Assembly (NCBI RefSeq): GCF_000150275.1
Contig: NW_002060943.1
Location: forward strand, 6,126,559-6,190,558
Length of the DNA: 64,000 bases
DNA from: Trichoplax adhaerens
Taxonomy: Eukaryota > Placozoa > Uniplacotomia > Trichoplacea > Trichoplacidae
Reading direction: 5' to 3'
Each line of letters opens with the position of its first letter. Positions within the stretch are counted from its first letter, which is position 1. The notes beneath the pieces were generated by a model, which was given only the letters and a program-made list of their open reading frames with translations, was not told the DNA's origin and made no database searches. A program made the position numbers and the translations under genes. Shown piece by piece: positions 14,701-28,100 of the stretch.

Positions 14701-16119
14701 GTAAACCATGCATTCAATGGCTTACTTGTTATAAATGCTAATGGAATCATTACTCGCCCCATAAAGTCATCATAATTTAAGCGATCCTGAGTACATTATT
14801 AAACAAGTAGATAAAAAAATAAGCTAATGCAACATATTTGATATCAAAGCAACAACCATACGTATCGAAACTAGTCGTACAGAAAATAAATTATTTTTAA
14901 AGATCGATCAATAGCAGATTTATTGAAATTTTTTACATAGTCGTCGATGGTTGAAGATATACGTATAAACTACTGTACAATGCTAGCATGAATAACATAA
15001 TAAAAAATAAAATTTTTTAGCATTACCTTATCCCAAATATCCAGTTGAACATAGTGAACCATAAACGATGAGTTTTTATTACCAGACAGAGCTGTTTGAT
15101 CTCGATCGATATGTGGTAAATGAACAATTTCAAATTTCATGGCTTGAAGCCATTTAGGATTTAAGGTGTTGCTTTCAGTTTTTGTTCTCTCCTCATTATT
15201 ACCAACTGTTACGATGCAGTATGGATCTGCTTTCCCATTGGAGTCTTTTGGTTGTAGATTTCGACATTCAATAACTATAATAGAACCAACACGGTAAAAT
15301 TAACTTCGAAAATTCTCAAAACCTACAGTAGTATCGCTATCCAATTGTATAGACTTCACATCATCATCGTAATATGCAGTATTAACCTACTATAACACTA
15401 GTATAAGCATTTTATTTGTAAGCCGATCAATAGTAATCTTATCTATTGTCACCGCTCTTACTTAGAATTTTGATAATTAATTTCAAAAGATATCATATAA
15501 AACTTAAAATAATCCTCAATTAAAAGAACATAGATCTTCACACCATTCCGCTAAGTTATAGTGAGAATAATTAGACACTGCTATCTCGTAAATTAATCAG
15601 CCACAGCTAAGCGTGCGACACTAACGCTATGACCATCTGTTTGGCCAATATGGCAATAATATATATGAAGTATAAGTTTGTAATCCTGGAGGCTGTTAAT
15701 ATCAATCGTAACTGTAGAGAAGAAAATGTCAAACTGATCTTAGTACAGAATGATAACTGAAGGCCTAATCCTAACTATACATTTGTTGATGTCACTAAAT
15801 TAGTAGAGTATAAGTTCGTAATGAGTAATGTAGTCATTCTCTAAATTATATGTAAAGATACAACAGAACTATGGCTAGATAATAACTGCTATTCCTGTTA
15901 GAAAATAGTAAAAAATGACCATTACGAGTCATCTTAACAATACCAAGCGTTAATATATTAGTATAGCTATATATCCTGGTTATTTTTACCATTCACTGTT
16001 AGCATGGACGCATTGCTGCCAGATCTCTTGGTAAATGCCAACAGACCGCTTTGGAGATCAGAACAATCTTCAGTTGCAGATACTTTTCGAGGAGATGGCT
16101 TACGTTTAACACCTTTCAT
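8730..16119 (-). CDS. C2-GRAM-myotubularin-FYVE phosphoinositide 3-phosphatase
   Basis: Predicted lipid phosphatase removing the 3-phosphate of PI3P and PI(3,5)P2 on endosomal membranes. Exons: 16119-15997, 15386-15323, 15274-15027, 14786-14628, 14530-14425, 14337-14244, 14093-14039, 13909-13847, 13738-12933, 12787-12695, 12558-12477, 12388-12290, 11614-11576, 11440-11351, 11202-11086, 10997-10806, 10437-10291, 10187-10068, 9961-9891, 9733-9598, 9512-9390, 9247-9131, 8982-8972, 8877-8730; 1100 aa, every junction in phase. Order: basic N-terminus; C2 ([18 protein letters not shown]) about residues 60-198; PH-GRAM ([13 protein letters not shown]); an acidic insert of about 220 residues; myotubularin phosphatase with intact [15 protein letters not shown] (C-X5-R); FYVE with [21 protein letters not shown] and RVCDQCY, all eight cysteines present. 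GRAM, phosphatase and FYVE resemble MTMR3/MTMR4; the C2 domain does not belong to any vertebrate member I know. The first exon ([12 protein letters not shown]) is the least certain part. Confidence 0.88.
8972..8982 (-). other. 11-nt microexon in the FYVE finger
   Basis: On the minus strand the 11 bases CATCATTGCAG sit between an acceptor (TCTGCAG) and a strong donor (GTAAGTTT). They join upstream RRK to downstream SCGQVFC and give the FYVE signature [17 protein letters not shown]. Both joins are in phase (0 into the exon, 2 out). Without the exon the frame breaks and the zinc-ligand HHC is lost, so it should be constitutive. Confidence 0.85.
12933..13738 (-). other. Long exon with acidic low-complexity insert
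   Basis: This 806-nt exon is by far the longest of the myotubularin gene. It starts with the last GRAM strands ([16 protein letters not shown]). It then runs about 220 residues rich in Asp, Glu, Ser and Asn, with a basic KKKRN patch at the start, before the linker to the phosphatase domain. In other myotubularins only a short linker lies here. Likely disordered; function unknown. Confidence 0.75.
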
Positions 16120-16570
16120 ATCTAGACCAATGCTACTTATGTTTCTAAAGCATTACAGTAAAAGAATTATTAATTATCAATATCTGGTAGCCATTGTCTA
16201 ACTGTAGCGGACGGTAGTATTAAATTAATTATCTTCAATCAGTTGATTTCACGAAAATGATTTTTAAGGATTGAAGCATGAATTTTATAGCGACAAATGA
16301 GAAATGCTTGAAGTTATACCTACGGGTAAGTACGTAAAAGAGAATGATACCGTAAATAAATCTTGTTAAATGTAAATTAATTTTCATGAATGGGGTATTG
16401 TGCGTACAATACAGTATAAAGTACAGACGTATTTTGTACAGTATATTCGGCATTTGCACACTATACATGAATTCTATATCGTACCGTATCATGACTTTCT
16501 GCTTACGAACGTTGCTATTAATATCCGGTAGACATTCGACAGATAGGGCATATACCAGATAGACTTAGTT

Positions 16571-16650
16571 AAGGTTAGAGCTAGTATTAGTGCTAGGGTT
16601 AGAGCTAGAGTTAGGGTTCGTGCTACGGTTAGAGCTGGAGTTAGGGTTAA
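16571..16650 (+). repeat. Degenerate TTAGGG-containing minisatellite
   Basis: Two copies of a unit of about 30 bp (GCTAGGGTTAGAGCTAGAGT followed by TAGGGTT, and a variant beginning GCTACGGTTAGAGC), preceded by a shorter decayed copy. Each full unit carries GTTAGGGTT, resembling the animal telomere repeat, but the array is interrupted and short. Confidence 0.75.
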
Positions 16651-18502
16651 ATACGAACTTCAAGAATGCATTTTATTATTTGGCTTTAGAGAAATTTGTA
16701 ATCAATTACTATAATTTTGTATTGTTTACAATTAAATTTTGTATCCTATACGTATTTAATTACCTAGATTGTTATTTATTATTAAGAAAGCTACTGATTA
16801 CTGCAATCTGTCACATTCAAGAATCTAAATTACCATAAATACAGTAACTAGTATTAAGGTACTGAGGTTTCACTTATTATATGGGTAGTATAATTGGGGT
16901 GGTGCAATTATTCTCTTATATTGTGCCATAGTATATGAATTTAAATGTAATACAGCTTTATATCCACCTAATGGGAAAACTGCTACATGCAGGACCCTAT
17001 CAGACATCTTCAGTATAATATAGATCAGCATGGCTGTCTAATGAATTCGAAATTAACGTACTGTACAATGTACATTATAGTCTGTAATACAGCTAATATT
17101 GTCAAGACAATAATCGGAATGACCGGTTGTATAATATTATATTATGAAACGTTTCACATAAGTAAATGAATGACTTTGATAGCCTAATAATAGGAATGCA
17201 GATGATTTCAACTATCTATTTATATATCATTTTACGTATACTTACAGAGCTTTACCCAAAGCAGCGTGAATATTCTTCTTTGAAGCCATTCCGTATGTGA
17301 CAATCTGTTAACAGAGTCACATGATATTAAATACGAGTACTGTTATATAAAATGCGAATCTCCAGTAATTTAATTATGTTCATCACTACGTCGTAGCACT
17401 CAGGTTAAATATCTCAATCATGCTTAAAGTATGAAAATATCAATTCATTGAAACTGTTCTGTAATCTTAGAATTATGACTGTACTGTACATTCGTAAACA
17501 TGAGAGATATAAATTGTGTAAACTTATCCATTTGATACCGTTGCATCAATAAATTCGCTCTCTCCTGGGGATAATCAAAAGTATTCAAGGTCATAAATAA
17601 ATTTTATGCAAAGAAAGCGATAAAGTGATTCATAGTAAAGCCTATGATAGAAGTCGTATTTACATATTCATACCGTGATTAATGGAATTAACCAATTAAC
17701 AGTAAATATTCTAAGTCTGCAGATATTGTAATATAACAATCCACAAATAGTGACCCTGAGAGATTCAACGATCTCCTCTATAATATCCTATGTGCTGTAT
17801 AGCTCAAGAACATGACTTCCGTTCAAGAATAGTACAGGTATGTGGTAAGTAAAACAAAACATACGTATTGCGCATAATTTGATCTTCGATCAAAGGATGG
17901 ATCAAAATTATTCATGTAACAACATTTTCGAACCATTTAGACTATTACGTTAATGAAACTTTCTGCAGTCATTTTAACCATTGTTGGATGAAATATATCA
18001 TTATTAAATGAGACAAGTTAGACAAGTCAAAGATCAAATGCATAACAAGATAACGTTTAGGTCTAGGTGTAGCTCTAATCGTGGATATTAATGTTGTAAA
18101 AGAGAAATTAAATGCTACATCATGAATGATTCCCTTGTAGTTCCGGCGATAGCTGGTGAAAATGCATACGTATGCAACGTGCCTGTCAGGCTGCGACTGT
18201 ACATTTACTTTTTCGAGCATGCACTTGTTGCATAGCTAATTGTATAAATGCAGCTATCGATAGCAAACTGCTGCTTTGTAAACAAACATGGAGCCTACCT
18301 GCTCGAAGCCCACGAATTATCTGGTATATGGCTAGAAATGCCTGAGCTAACCATCCAATGGTTATTCAATGAAAGATGAAACTTTCTGACTCAAGCAGGA
18401 ACTTCTCAAGTCCCTCATTGCATCGTGTCACTTTTACCGTATTACAGTAATAAGAAAGCATCAAAACAACAAATCTTGATGAATAAATAAAGAACTCTCC
18501 AA

Positions 18503-18634
18503 ACCTATTGAATTTACCGATTATATTATACTGCACTAATCCTATTGAATTTACCGATTATACTGTATTATACTGTACTTTAGCTCCTAGTACTGTACCG
18601 TACTTGGACAGTTAGCGGTCAGTTAGCGGTCAGC
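18503..18634. repeat. Short direct repeats upstream of choline kinase
   Basis: CCTATTGAATTTACCGATTA occurs at 18503 and again at 18541. It is followed by repeated TATACTGTA/TACTGTAC words, and CAGTTAGCGGT is duplicated at about 18609 and 18620. These look like local tandem slippage products. Confidence 0.7.
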
Positions 18635-19031
18635 CTTATCCCACTGGTTTAAAATGTGTCATTTACTATGCAAATTGCCAAATGCCATGCTGTATGGACT
18701 GAGTCTGTGCAGTATCGAGTAGTATAGTGTTTCTTTTTACATTTTAGAGCTTGATAGTTTTGTATGTAGGGAAAGTGCAATCATGACGACGTAAATATTC
18801 AAGCCGTACAGCACACACACACGACACCGGATTTAGCTGAATGAACAAGCTAAGAGCGGAGTAAGCAGGATGCTACAGTAGATTTACAGAAACCAAGGTT
18901 GATTTCCTGGCACAAATTTGGTCATAATTTTATGTTCATTACTTCTAATACACGCCAGCGGCAATATTACCCTTTAGGTAGCAATATAGAAGGAGTTGTG
19001 AGATATAAGTTACTATCATTGTACTCGCGCT

Positions 19032-21717
19032 ATGGCGGAAACCAATGATGCTTTAGTCGCTGTAGGCAAGGAAAATGTTCTTAACTACTGTAAACAAGTT
19101 ATTGGAGGTATTTGGGAAAAAGCTGATTTAACTAACGTACAATTTGAGACGGTCAGGTAAGCATATACAATTATACAATAAATAAGAGTGACTAAAATGA
19201 AAGCATATGCACTGTGTAATATAGATAACAGCCATGCTATTTTGAATTAGTTGTAACCATTAAAGAAACAGTTCATTCCCACCCTATAATTCAGCAGACA
19301 ATACCATACAGTATAGCAATGAATTAACCGATGTACAATACCAAGTTGCTAAGATAGCGGTTTGTGATAATTTTGAATGCCTTTAAATCTATACAGTATT
19401 TGCAAAATTAATTCTGCTAAGCATGTAACTTAAACTTGTATATGCTTCGATAAACTGAGTGATACAGTCGGAACTCAAACTCATTGAATCCTCTAGAAGA
19501 TTACACTATATGAAGACGCAGAATATTATATTCGTATTCATAGTACCATTATGGTACTGTATTGGATTGTCATTCAAACTTTGTACACCCGGTAAACACA
19601 AAAAAACTTCCAATAACTTGACTGTTTGAAAATTAAATCACTTTACTGTAGTGGAGGACTATCAAATTATCTCTACGTGTGCAGACTATCAGAAAATTTG
19701 CAATCGACCAATAATAATGAACCTGAAAAGGTACTGATTAGAGTCTATGGAGAAACAGCCGCCAAGGGCCAACTTTTACTGCAAGAGTCAGTAATAGTTT
19801 CGTTACTGGGTGAAATAAAACTAGCTCCGAAGATATATGGATTCTTTCCTGGTGGTCGATTTGAAGAATTTCTTAATGTAACGACAAGACTTAAATTTGT
19901 AAATTTTTTAACTTAGTAATGTCAGTATGGGATGCATAACACATGCCACAGTGTATTTGCCGCAAACCCATGTATTTTACAATATATTTGTACATTGTGT
20001 TAACTTGCTTGAATGGAATCATTTCAGGTTCATTTTTAGTTTACTGTATGACATTATATTATGTATACTCACATAATCTTGTTGCTCATCAATAATACTT
20101 ACCTGTAATAAAGGGAAGAACGTTAAAGACTAGCGAACTACAACTTCAGAATGTTTCAGAGAAAATGGCGGTCTGTTTCGCAAATTTGCATCAGGCATGC
20201 ATGCCAATTTCTAAGAAACCAACCTGGTCCTCTGATTTTATAGACCGGTATGACGGAAAATAATTTGTTTACTATAATGACGTACCAGGCAAAGCATGAT
20301 ACCCTAATACCGTTTAAATATCATATTTAAATCGTATTTTACTTGTTCCAAATATAATTTGACATTAAATTGTGTCCATTTTAGTCTATTTGATTCTGCA
20401 ACTACCATAACATTTAATGACAAAAATAAACAAGCTAGATATGAAGAAATTTTATCCTATGACCTTGCTGCCCGGAGAGACGAAATTCGGTTAGGATTTT
20501 ATTACTTTATGAATTTGAATGTGTAAAATTATCCTGTTTGTAGACAGCTCGTTCTGATCATATATTGATCATACTCTTACATTTTAGGGATATTCTACAA
20601 GCGTGCAATTCGGAGGCATGCTTCTGCCATAATGACCTGCAAGAAAGTGTGTATAGTATAATTATGGTCTCTGATATTAAAGGCTAAAATCTAAGAATGA
20701 TTTGAATCAAATACATATTTTCTAATAGATAATATCATCGTGTGTGGAGATCCAACATCAGCTGATGCTTCGTTTCATTGCATAGACTTTGAATATGGCG
20801 GCTATAACTACAGGTGCTAGTCAACCTACATTTTCCATAATAAATCAAAAAATAATCTTGTTCAATAAAGTGTAAGCTATAAGATTCAAAATTTACTAAT
20901 TTGAAACTATGTATGACTTAAAACACTACTTTATTCTGAATTAATTCAGTGCTTTCGATCTTGCAAATTACTTTTGCGAATGGTGCTACGATTACAATTG
21001 CGATAAGCCTCCTTACTTCACATATTGCTTGGACGACTATCCTTCAGACAAGCAACAGGTAGGAGATTGTGGCTTTATCCCAGCTTCTGTAAACCAATTT
21101 CCTATTAAAATTATATCAGATACCCTTACATGGTACTATTGCATTTCTTTAGATACATTTTCTTTCATGCTACCTAAAAAAGCAATATCAGTTAAAGAAA
21201 GTTCTAGTAGACGAAAAGACCCTATCTTCGGAGCTAAGAAAATTACAATTGGAAGTTAACAGGTTAACAAGATCTCGATCTTGGTTCTAGAATATTCTTG
21301 TATTATTCATTTCAAATACGAAATCTTTCATATAATAATTGAAAAATGCAATTGATCTTACTAGGTTAGCCCTAGCTTCTCATCTTCTTTGGACTATCTG
21401 GGCCTGTGTTCAAGCAAAAATGTCAAACATAGAGTTTGGATATTTGGTAAGTGTGACGGTCTTGCGGTCGACCAGACGATTGTAGCTATTTTTGTAATTT
21501 TTTACTATTGTCGCTGCTTGAAATAAATTGAATGAATCGTTGCTTGTGTGCGTCATCACTAATAACTTTTACATGATTCTAGCTATAAATGGTGATCAAC
21601 AAACATCAATATTTATATTATAAATATATTTTATTGTTGGTTGCAAATATATAGGAATATTCTCTTGCCCGTTTAAAGGGTTATATGAGACAGAAAAATA
21701 GACCAAATCTGTGGTAA
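19032..21717 (+). CDS. Choline/ethanolamine kinase
   Basis: Cytosolic kinase that phosphorylates choline and/or ethanolamine with ATP, the first step of the Kennedy pathway to phosphatidylcholine and phosphatidylethanolamine. Exons: 19032-19156, 19652-19877, 20114-20247, 20385-20489, 20588-20646, 20729-20813, 20950-21058, 21153-21262, 21365-21446, 21655-21717, all in phase; 365 aa, close to the size of animal CHKB. The ATG at 19032 opens MAETNDALVAV. Visible motifs: the ATP-loop region SGGLSNYLYVC with KVLIRVYGE; the Brenner catalytic motif CHNDLQENN (catalytic Asp) around residue 195; CIDFEYGGYN (metal-binding Asp) about 25 residues later; then FDLANYFCEW, RLALASHLLWTIWA and a C-terminal EYSLARLKGY helix. 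Choline versus ethanolamine preference cannot be read with confidence. It is convergent with MSH4, 450 bp away. Confidence 0.96.
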
Positions 21718-22169
21718 CGGAATTACAATAACTTTAATCTATGGGCTCGTTTATTTAGAGGAAGACATTTGAAGTCTCAAGTTCTAATTTCATGGATAGT
21801 TCGGCTATAAAATTATGACTATAGGCGATCTTATGATTGAATACTAACTATAAATAACATCAATTGCGCTCTCACAATAGATTTTTAATCAGTGTTTCTA
21901 ATAATGCTCTAAAATAACATTCATAACTGTTAACGGATTTTAAATTGTTGTAATAACTAATTAATATCTTTTATATGTTACGTATGAATTTAATTTTTTG
22001 TTAATGACTTATAGCGATCACCTTTCATAAATAGAAACTAACAAATCTTTTCAGTCATTACTATTTACCATTCTAAAATTTTTTATCTGCTTTTACAACA
22101 AAGTGCATCTTTCTGTATATATTTTTAAAGGGACAGATGGTTATTACAAACAATCGGTGGAAATTATTC
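21718..22169. other. Convergent 3' spacer
   Basis: About 450 bp of AT-rich sequence between the stop codons of choline kinase (+) and MSH4 (-). It presumably holds both 3' ends; nothing else recognised. Confidence 0.6.
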
Positions 22170-25100
22170 TTATTTCAAAGGGTTCGAGTGCGATAATAAA
22201 GTTTTTATTGAGTTACTGTAATCGTCTTTAAGGTATTGCAAATATACTTTCAAGCTTGCTTCGTCGAGCTTGCTGTTATGAGCCGTTTGTATTAAAAGAG
22301 CACCCAATCTAAAGGTAGCTTTTTCCTCGTAGCTTTTTCTATCGATCTTATCACACTGAAATGAAATAAAAAGAAAAATAGCCATGTAATATTTTTGTGT
22401 AATTTTTCTGCCACTATTTCTGCGAGACGTGTTATTCTACAATTGCTTACCTTCTCCTTTTTATCTGCTAATACTTTGCATATTTCTCTTGCCCTATTTA
22501 CTACTTTCGGTGGCAGTGATGATAACTCTGCCAAGTTAATACCTGCTCGAATTAACAATAATAATTATATTATAAATCAATATCTGATCAGAATGTATAA
22601 ATATCATGCATTTAGTTTGTCTATAATATGATAATAATTTATAACGAAATCAATTATAAATTCTTTGATCAAATTCGATTACACCCAGGATGATATAAAC
22701 CTATTCCAGAACACGCATCAAATCACAAGCATACAAAAAGAATGTATGTCTAATACGATATTGTACTGTAAATCTGACATCATAGACATGTTCTTTCTAA
22801 GTATTTAGCGCAGTATTACATCTTGGTACAGCTGCTGAGTAAAAAGTCTTACCGTAATATTTTTCTACGGTTCTATCGGGGGCTAAAATATGAGTATATT
22901 GCAACTTATAAGCATTGAGATTGTCCTTTATATGCTATCAAACAATTCATAGAATTTAAGAATTGTTTTGATCCCTTTAGCATAATATGAATTTAGAAAC
23001 AAAAGGCACCAATTTAATAGATTCATTTATTTATAAAGGTCACCTGTACTTCTAAATGATAGCTGGAAGGCATCCAAGTTGTTTCATTAGTGGTGCAATA
23101 AACATATCTTAAAATTATAAGTCACATTGATCCGAGCACGAACAAATAGATTAAAGCATTACTTATCAACATTTGGATAGAGATCTTCTAATTGACAGAT
23201 TTCAAGGAAATGTGTTGATGTAACTGTAAATGCCTGTCGCGAAATACTAATAATTAAATTACAGAAGCAAAAAAATAGGCTGATAGCTTCAAACTGCAGG
23301 TATTACTGTTTCGAGTTCATAAATCTATAAGAATTACTAACCTTTAATTGAAGGAAATATTCACATATTGCAAAACAAATGCCAATGCCATCCTCTGAAG
23401 CAGTTCCTTGACAAGAAATTTTTTAGTACTTTGATGTGATCATTTTATCAGTATGACCGGTGAAACTTAAATCATACCTTTACCAAGTTCATCAATTATA
23501 ATAAGAGAGTGATTTGTAGCATTCTAGATGTAATTGAATGCATATTTAACAACATGAATACATATGTACGCGTATATAATGAAAGTATTTACAACTTCTA
23601 TATCCTTTAACCCATGGTGATTGAAGTAATAACTGATAATAAAAATAACATAAAATTTTAAAAGATATAGCGCAAATATGTGATTCACCTGCATGATGTA
23701 ATTTACTTCCTTCATCTATATAAATATTGAAGATATCAAAATACAGTACATTTTGGAAACATTACACAACTTACATATCATACCGTACTCTCCAAAATCA
23801 CAATACAAATATTAAGGTACTCATTATCAAGGCTAGTATAAGTTTAGATGATTTAGAATGCATTGCATTCTACCTCTGCTGTAAAGGATGAACAATTCTC
23901 CTCCATACTACCGTCAACGGCAATTTTTGTAAAGATTTGATCAACTATGCGAAAAGTTGCACACGTAGCAGGAACATAAGCTCCTATTTGTGCCATAACT
24001 TGTAGAAGAGCCATTTGCTTTAGATAGACTGTTTTACCACTCTTCGGTCGTAGAAACATCGTTATTGATTTCAATAGTAACGATGATGTTTACAGAACGT
24101 AGAAAAATTGTGTACTGGTAGTATTGTAACAAGTGTCTTACAAATGAAATTACTAAGAAAATTTAGCATATAAAACTTTGCTTACCATATTTGGTCCAGT
24201 AATTATAGCGAAATTATTTTCGTGAGACATATACTAGAAAATGAATAACTACCGTTTAAGTAGGATACCAGTCATTAAGCATCTTCGTCATATTCTTACT
24301 ATGTCATTGGCTACAGGTGGCACTACGGAAATAACATCTAGAATCGGGTGGCGACCATCTTTGATCGCAGTGGTATCGGAAAATGTCGGCCGAACTATTT
24401 AGGATCAAATTGTAGCTCTTAGGGAACAGAACTAAGGATTGTTCTTTATTGGAATGGTAAGTTATTACAATGATAAAACAGTTACGCGAGTAAATTTTGG
24501 TTTATTCAGTCTTATTCTAACCGTTTCGACCATTTATAGCAGCAGAATAACCAAGGCATAAAAGGAAGTCGAGCATAGCTATATTTTCGCTGAGATTATA
24601 AAGACTACTAACGTAGCTTTTCAAATTTGTGTAAAGTTGTGCTACGGAACTAATTTGACAAAAATTCGCATAAAATTTTAAGCACTATTCACAGTAAATG
24701 AAGTAATTTACTGTGATCAAAATAATCTTGTACAATGGATCATCAGGTACTATTCGCTGCTTACATGTTAGATAAAATGTAGATATCTTTTAACGTTTCA
24801 TTGAGTCTTTCTATTAAAAAGAATAAGTAGAGTATATAGATCTGAAAAAGATGTTCATGGTGTACTCATAAAAACGTAAGTAGACAGCACATTTAGGTCT
24901 ATCTAAGTAAGCAGTTATCCTATCTTCATAAAGTTGAAAAGCATCTGACCGTTCATGTTTATCTAAAGGCAGCAGTTACAGAATTAGTAAAGCAGAAAAA
25001 TTTTACATTAACATAATTATGAACACTAACATGATTAAAGGATCAAAGCAATGAAGATAACAGTCATAAATCAATATGGATTACGTAAGTACCAATTTTA

Positions 25101-28100
25101 AAGTTGAAAAAAAGTAAGTCTTCTTTTTCCTTGTAATTTTAATAAATTCACTGGAAATTTCACCAGGCGATAAATCACTCTCTAATTGTAAATGGAAACC
25201 TCTGCCTTTATTATACACAATTTCTACGGGAATATTATACTTTTCATGGAGGAAATTTTTTAGTGCTAAAAAAGAAATTTTATTGCATTTTTCTAGTAAT
25301 TGCTTTTTATCACTAAACAAATCAATGAAGAAACTTACAAGCCAAATCATCAATACTTTCCTCATAAACTTTACGAATTACATTTAAATGTCCTATTATG
25401 ATATTAAAAATAAAAAAAGCGGTCAATAACGATCGAATAGAAAATATTTAATTTTATTTGATTTCTTGATAAGGCTAAATGATTTACCATTAATTTCTGG
25501 CTACAGGTATAAAGAGAGCAGCTATTAATTTAGTATCATAATAAAAGCTCCAAAACGAAAACAAGTATTTAATTCAATATCCAAACTATTTATGATAATA
25601 AGATCTTACTCTCACTGCAAAACAAATCTGTGCCCTAAAATTTAAAGTTCCCTTTTCTAATGTTGCGTTCTCGTCTATAACTTTGTTAATTTCGTTGATC
25701 ATAGTTTGGAAGTGACAATCATCTAAAGACTAAAATTACCCATGGCCTATCAATACTGAAGAATTGTGATACATTGAGTATATTTGGCTTACTACCTGAT
25801 AAATACTTTGCAACAGCGTAGATTTAACTCCATGTAGTCTAACAATTAAGGATTTAACAGCTTCCAATGAATTTCTTAAACGAATAATGTCTGCAATTCT
25901 AGCTTCAGCATTTTTGAAACTCTCAATTTTCGGTATTTGCACGCAAGCTCGCAGCATATTGCTAATATCACAAAACTTGTCTATAGCTATTAAAAATTTA
26001 ATGATAGCTTTATCAATTTATACTGTACAGCAGTAATAATTAATTAATACAAAGACGGTAAACATCTTAATGCTATGTGTGGTACGGTACCCCACCCATT
26101 GGTAAAGATTTCAATCAAACGATACCGTATTACATTTTTAAATTATGGTATAGAATTACCTGATCTCAATGGACCATAAATTTCCTGTATATATGCATGA
26201 TTTTGATTGTAAGAAATCAGAGTAAAAATTTCGGCAGTAACAAATACCACCCTTAATCGATATCTTTAAATACGCTTATATGTATACCGGTACCTGTTTC
26301 ATGGCCAATTCTAGAAAGATACCAGGTACAAATATCAGTAAAAATGGCCCGATTGTATGGTTATGATACAAACTAAGATTTGGGAATAATACATATACAT
26401 TGTACAACCTTCAACACTATCGAGTCTTTCTTCCAATTTTTTCTTATCTATATAAGATAAAAAGAGAAAACTATACTTTAATTTGATTATTAACTCAAAC
26501 TTTAAAAACCTAATTATTTATGCTTTATATTATAAGCACATGTTTCGAAGGGTTTATCTTACCGCTACACGGTTGGAGAATACTAGATCTTAGGAGTCGA
26601 GCTAACAAAGAATAGATAACTGGTGAGATTATATGTGACCATAAGTCTGCATGAAAGCGATTTAATGCACCTTATAGCAGTATTAATATTGATATATTCT
26701 TTAAAATTTAATTAAACTAACAATATCAGTTAACTAGATAGATATTCGCCTGTGGCTCGAATGAGATTTACTATTTTGTGGCCTTACTACATGGCTTACC
26801 TCCCACCTTCGTTCTTGTATGATCTAAAACCCTAAATAAGCAATCTTTACTTGATCTACTGGTTACATTATAAATAAGCTCCAAATTCCTAACGGAATTA
26901 GCGTCAATTGTTGTGACAGCATAACCTCTGGAGTACTCAGTTTTAAGCGATGATGGCGCATAACAAAAATCTTGCTTAAATTCTATATATTTCAGGAGAG
27001 CCTTAATATACAAACAATATATATTTTACGAGTTAAGCCTTAATTAGAGTAAAAAATACATTTAATGATCAATAAAACATAATTATCTGCCACAGACTGC
27101 CTCTTACAGATACTGCTGACAAACAGAAATTCCTGAAAGAAAAGGAAAATAGTTACAGTGCACGGTAACGATGAACGAACAGCTACAAGAATTGTAAGGA
27201 ATGATTTCTGTAATATATGATACGGTACTTGGATAAAATTTCTTCTGCATTGGCTGCTTGGTATTCAGGCAAGCAAACATTCATTAATAACCGATAGCCT
27301 AAAGGGGAATCATATTATTTTGTACTGGTGAGATTACCACGACTCCAAATTTTTGAAGATAGTATCAGTAGTAGTATGTAACTCTAGCAGGAAATATCAT
27401 TTCAGTTCACCTTCCTTCCAATTATAATATTTTTGAGGAAATGATAGTATCTCAATATTAGGAAAGCGCTGTCTTAAAACCGCTTGCAATTTCGATTTTT
27501 TGAGGTTTTTTTCGTTGATCTCTTTCGGTATCAATATCTGTAATATTCGATGCCAATAGATATGCTCAAATAACATACATCGTTGTATTATTATTTATAG
27601 TTTATTTATCACTAGTCATGAAGTCATTCGTAGAGCGGCGCTACCTTTATTAAATCAATTTTGCGTTAGTTGTTACTGTATTACCTGCATTGGATCCAGA
27701 ATTTGCAGTTCAGTGATGGTTTTTATATATTTTTGACGATCTGTATACTTTTCGAGTAAAAATATAGCAGATTGAAGTATATTTTTGTGAATTAAATAAA
27801 GCTCCTAAATGATAGCCTCACAATATGAATTCATGCTATTGAGCTATAAATGTTTCTTACACAAATTAGGCCATTAAATCCATGCGAAACAAGTAGTATT
27901 TATTATACCTGCAACAGTACTAATTCAGGATGTTTCAAGTCGATACTAGCGATTCCAATCTCATAACCATTCAAAGTATTCCCTTCTGTAATTGCTGTTA
28001 TTGAAATTATGCAATCATGGCCATACCGATTGATCTCATGTTAGATAGTGATTTCTTGTAGATCAAGTAGATTATAACAAGCGCAACTGACACTATACCC

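Larger units (their letters stand above)
16120..19031. promoter_or_regulatory. Divergent intergenic region (myotubularin / choline kinase)
   Basis: 2.9 kb between the start codons of two divergently transcribed genes, so promoters of both are expected here. It contains a TTAGGG-like minisatellite (16571-16650) and a short direct repeat followed by TACTGTAC words (18503-18605). No further protein family was recognised; short open frames lack codon or family support. Confidence 0.5.

Noticed and set aside
16004-16201. Plus-strand open frame [15 protein letters not shown]
   Set aside because: The opposite strand carries the first coding exon of the myotubularin gene (16119-15997), ending at a GT donor in the right phase.
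24842-24990. Minus-strand frame DKHERSDAFQLYEDRITAY in an MSH4 intron
   Set aside because: Short, no family similarity, and stops before the next MSH4 exon; most likely chance.
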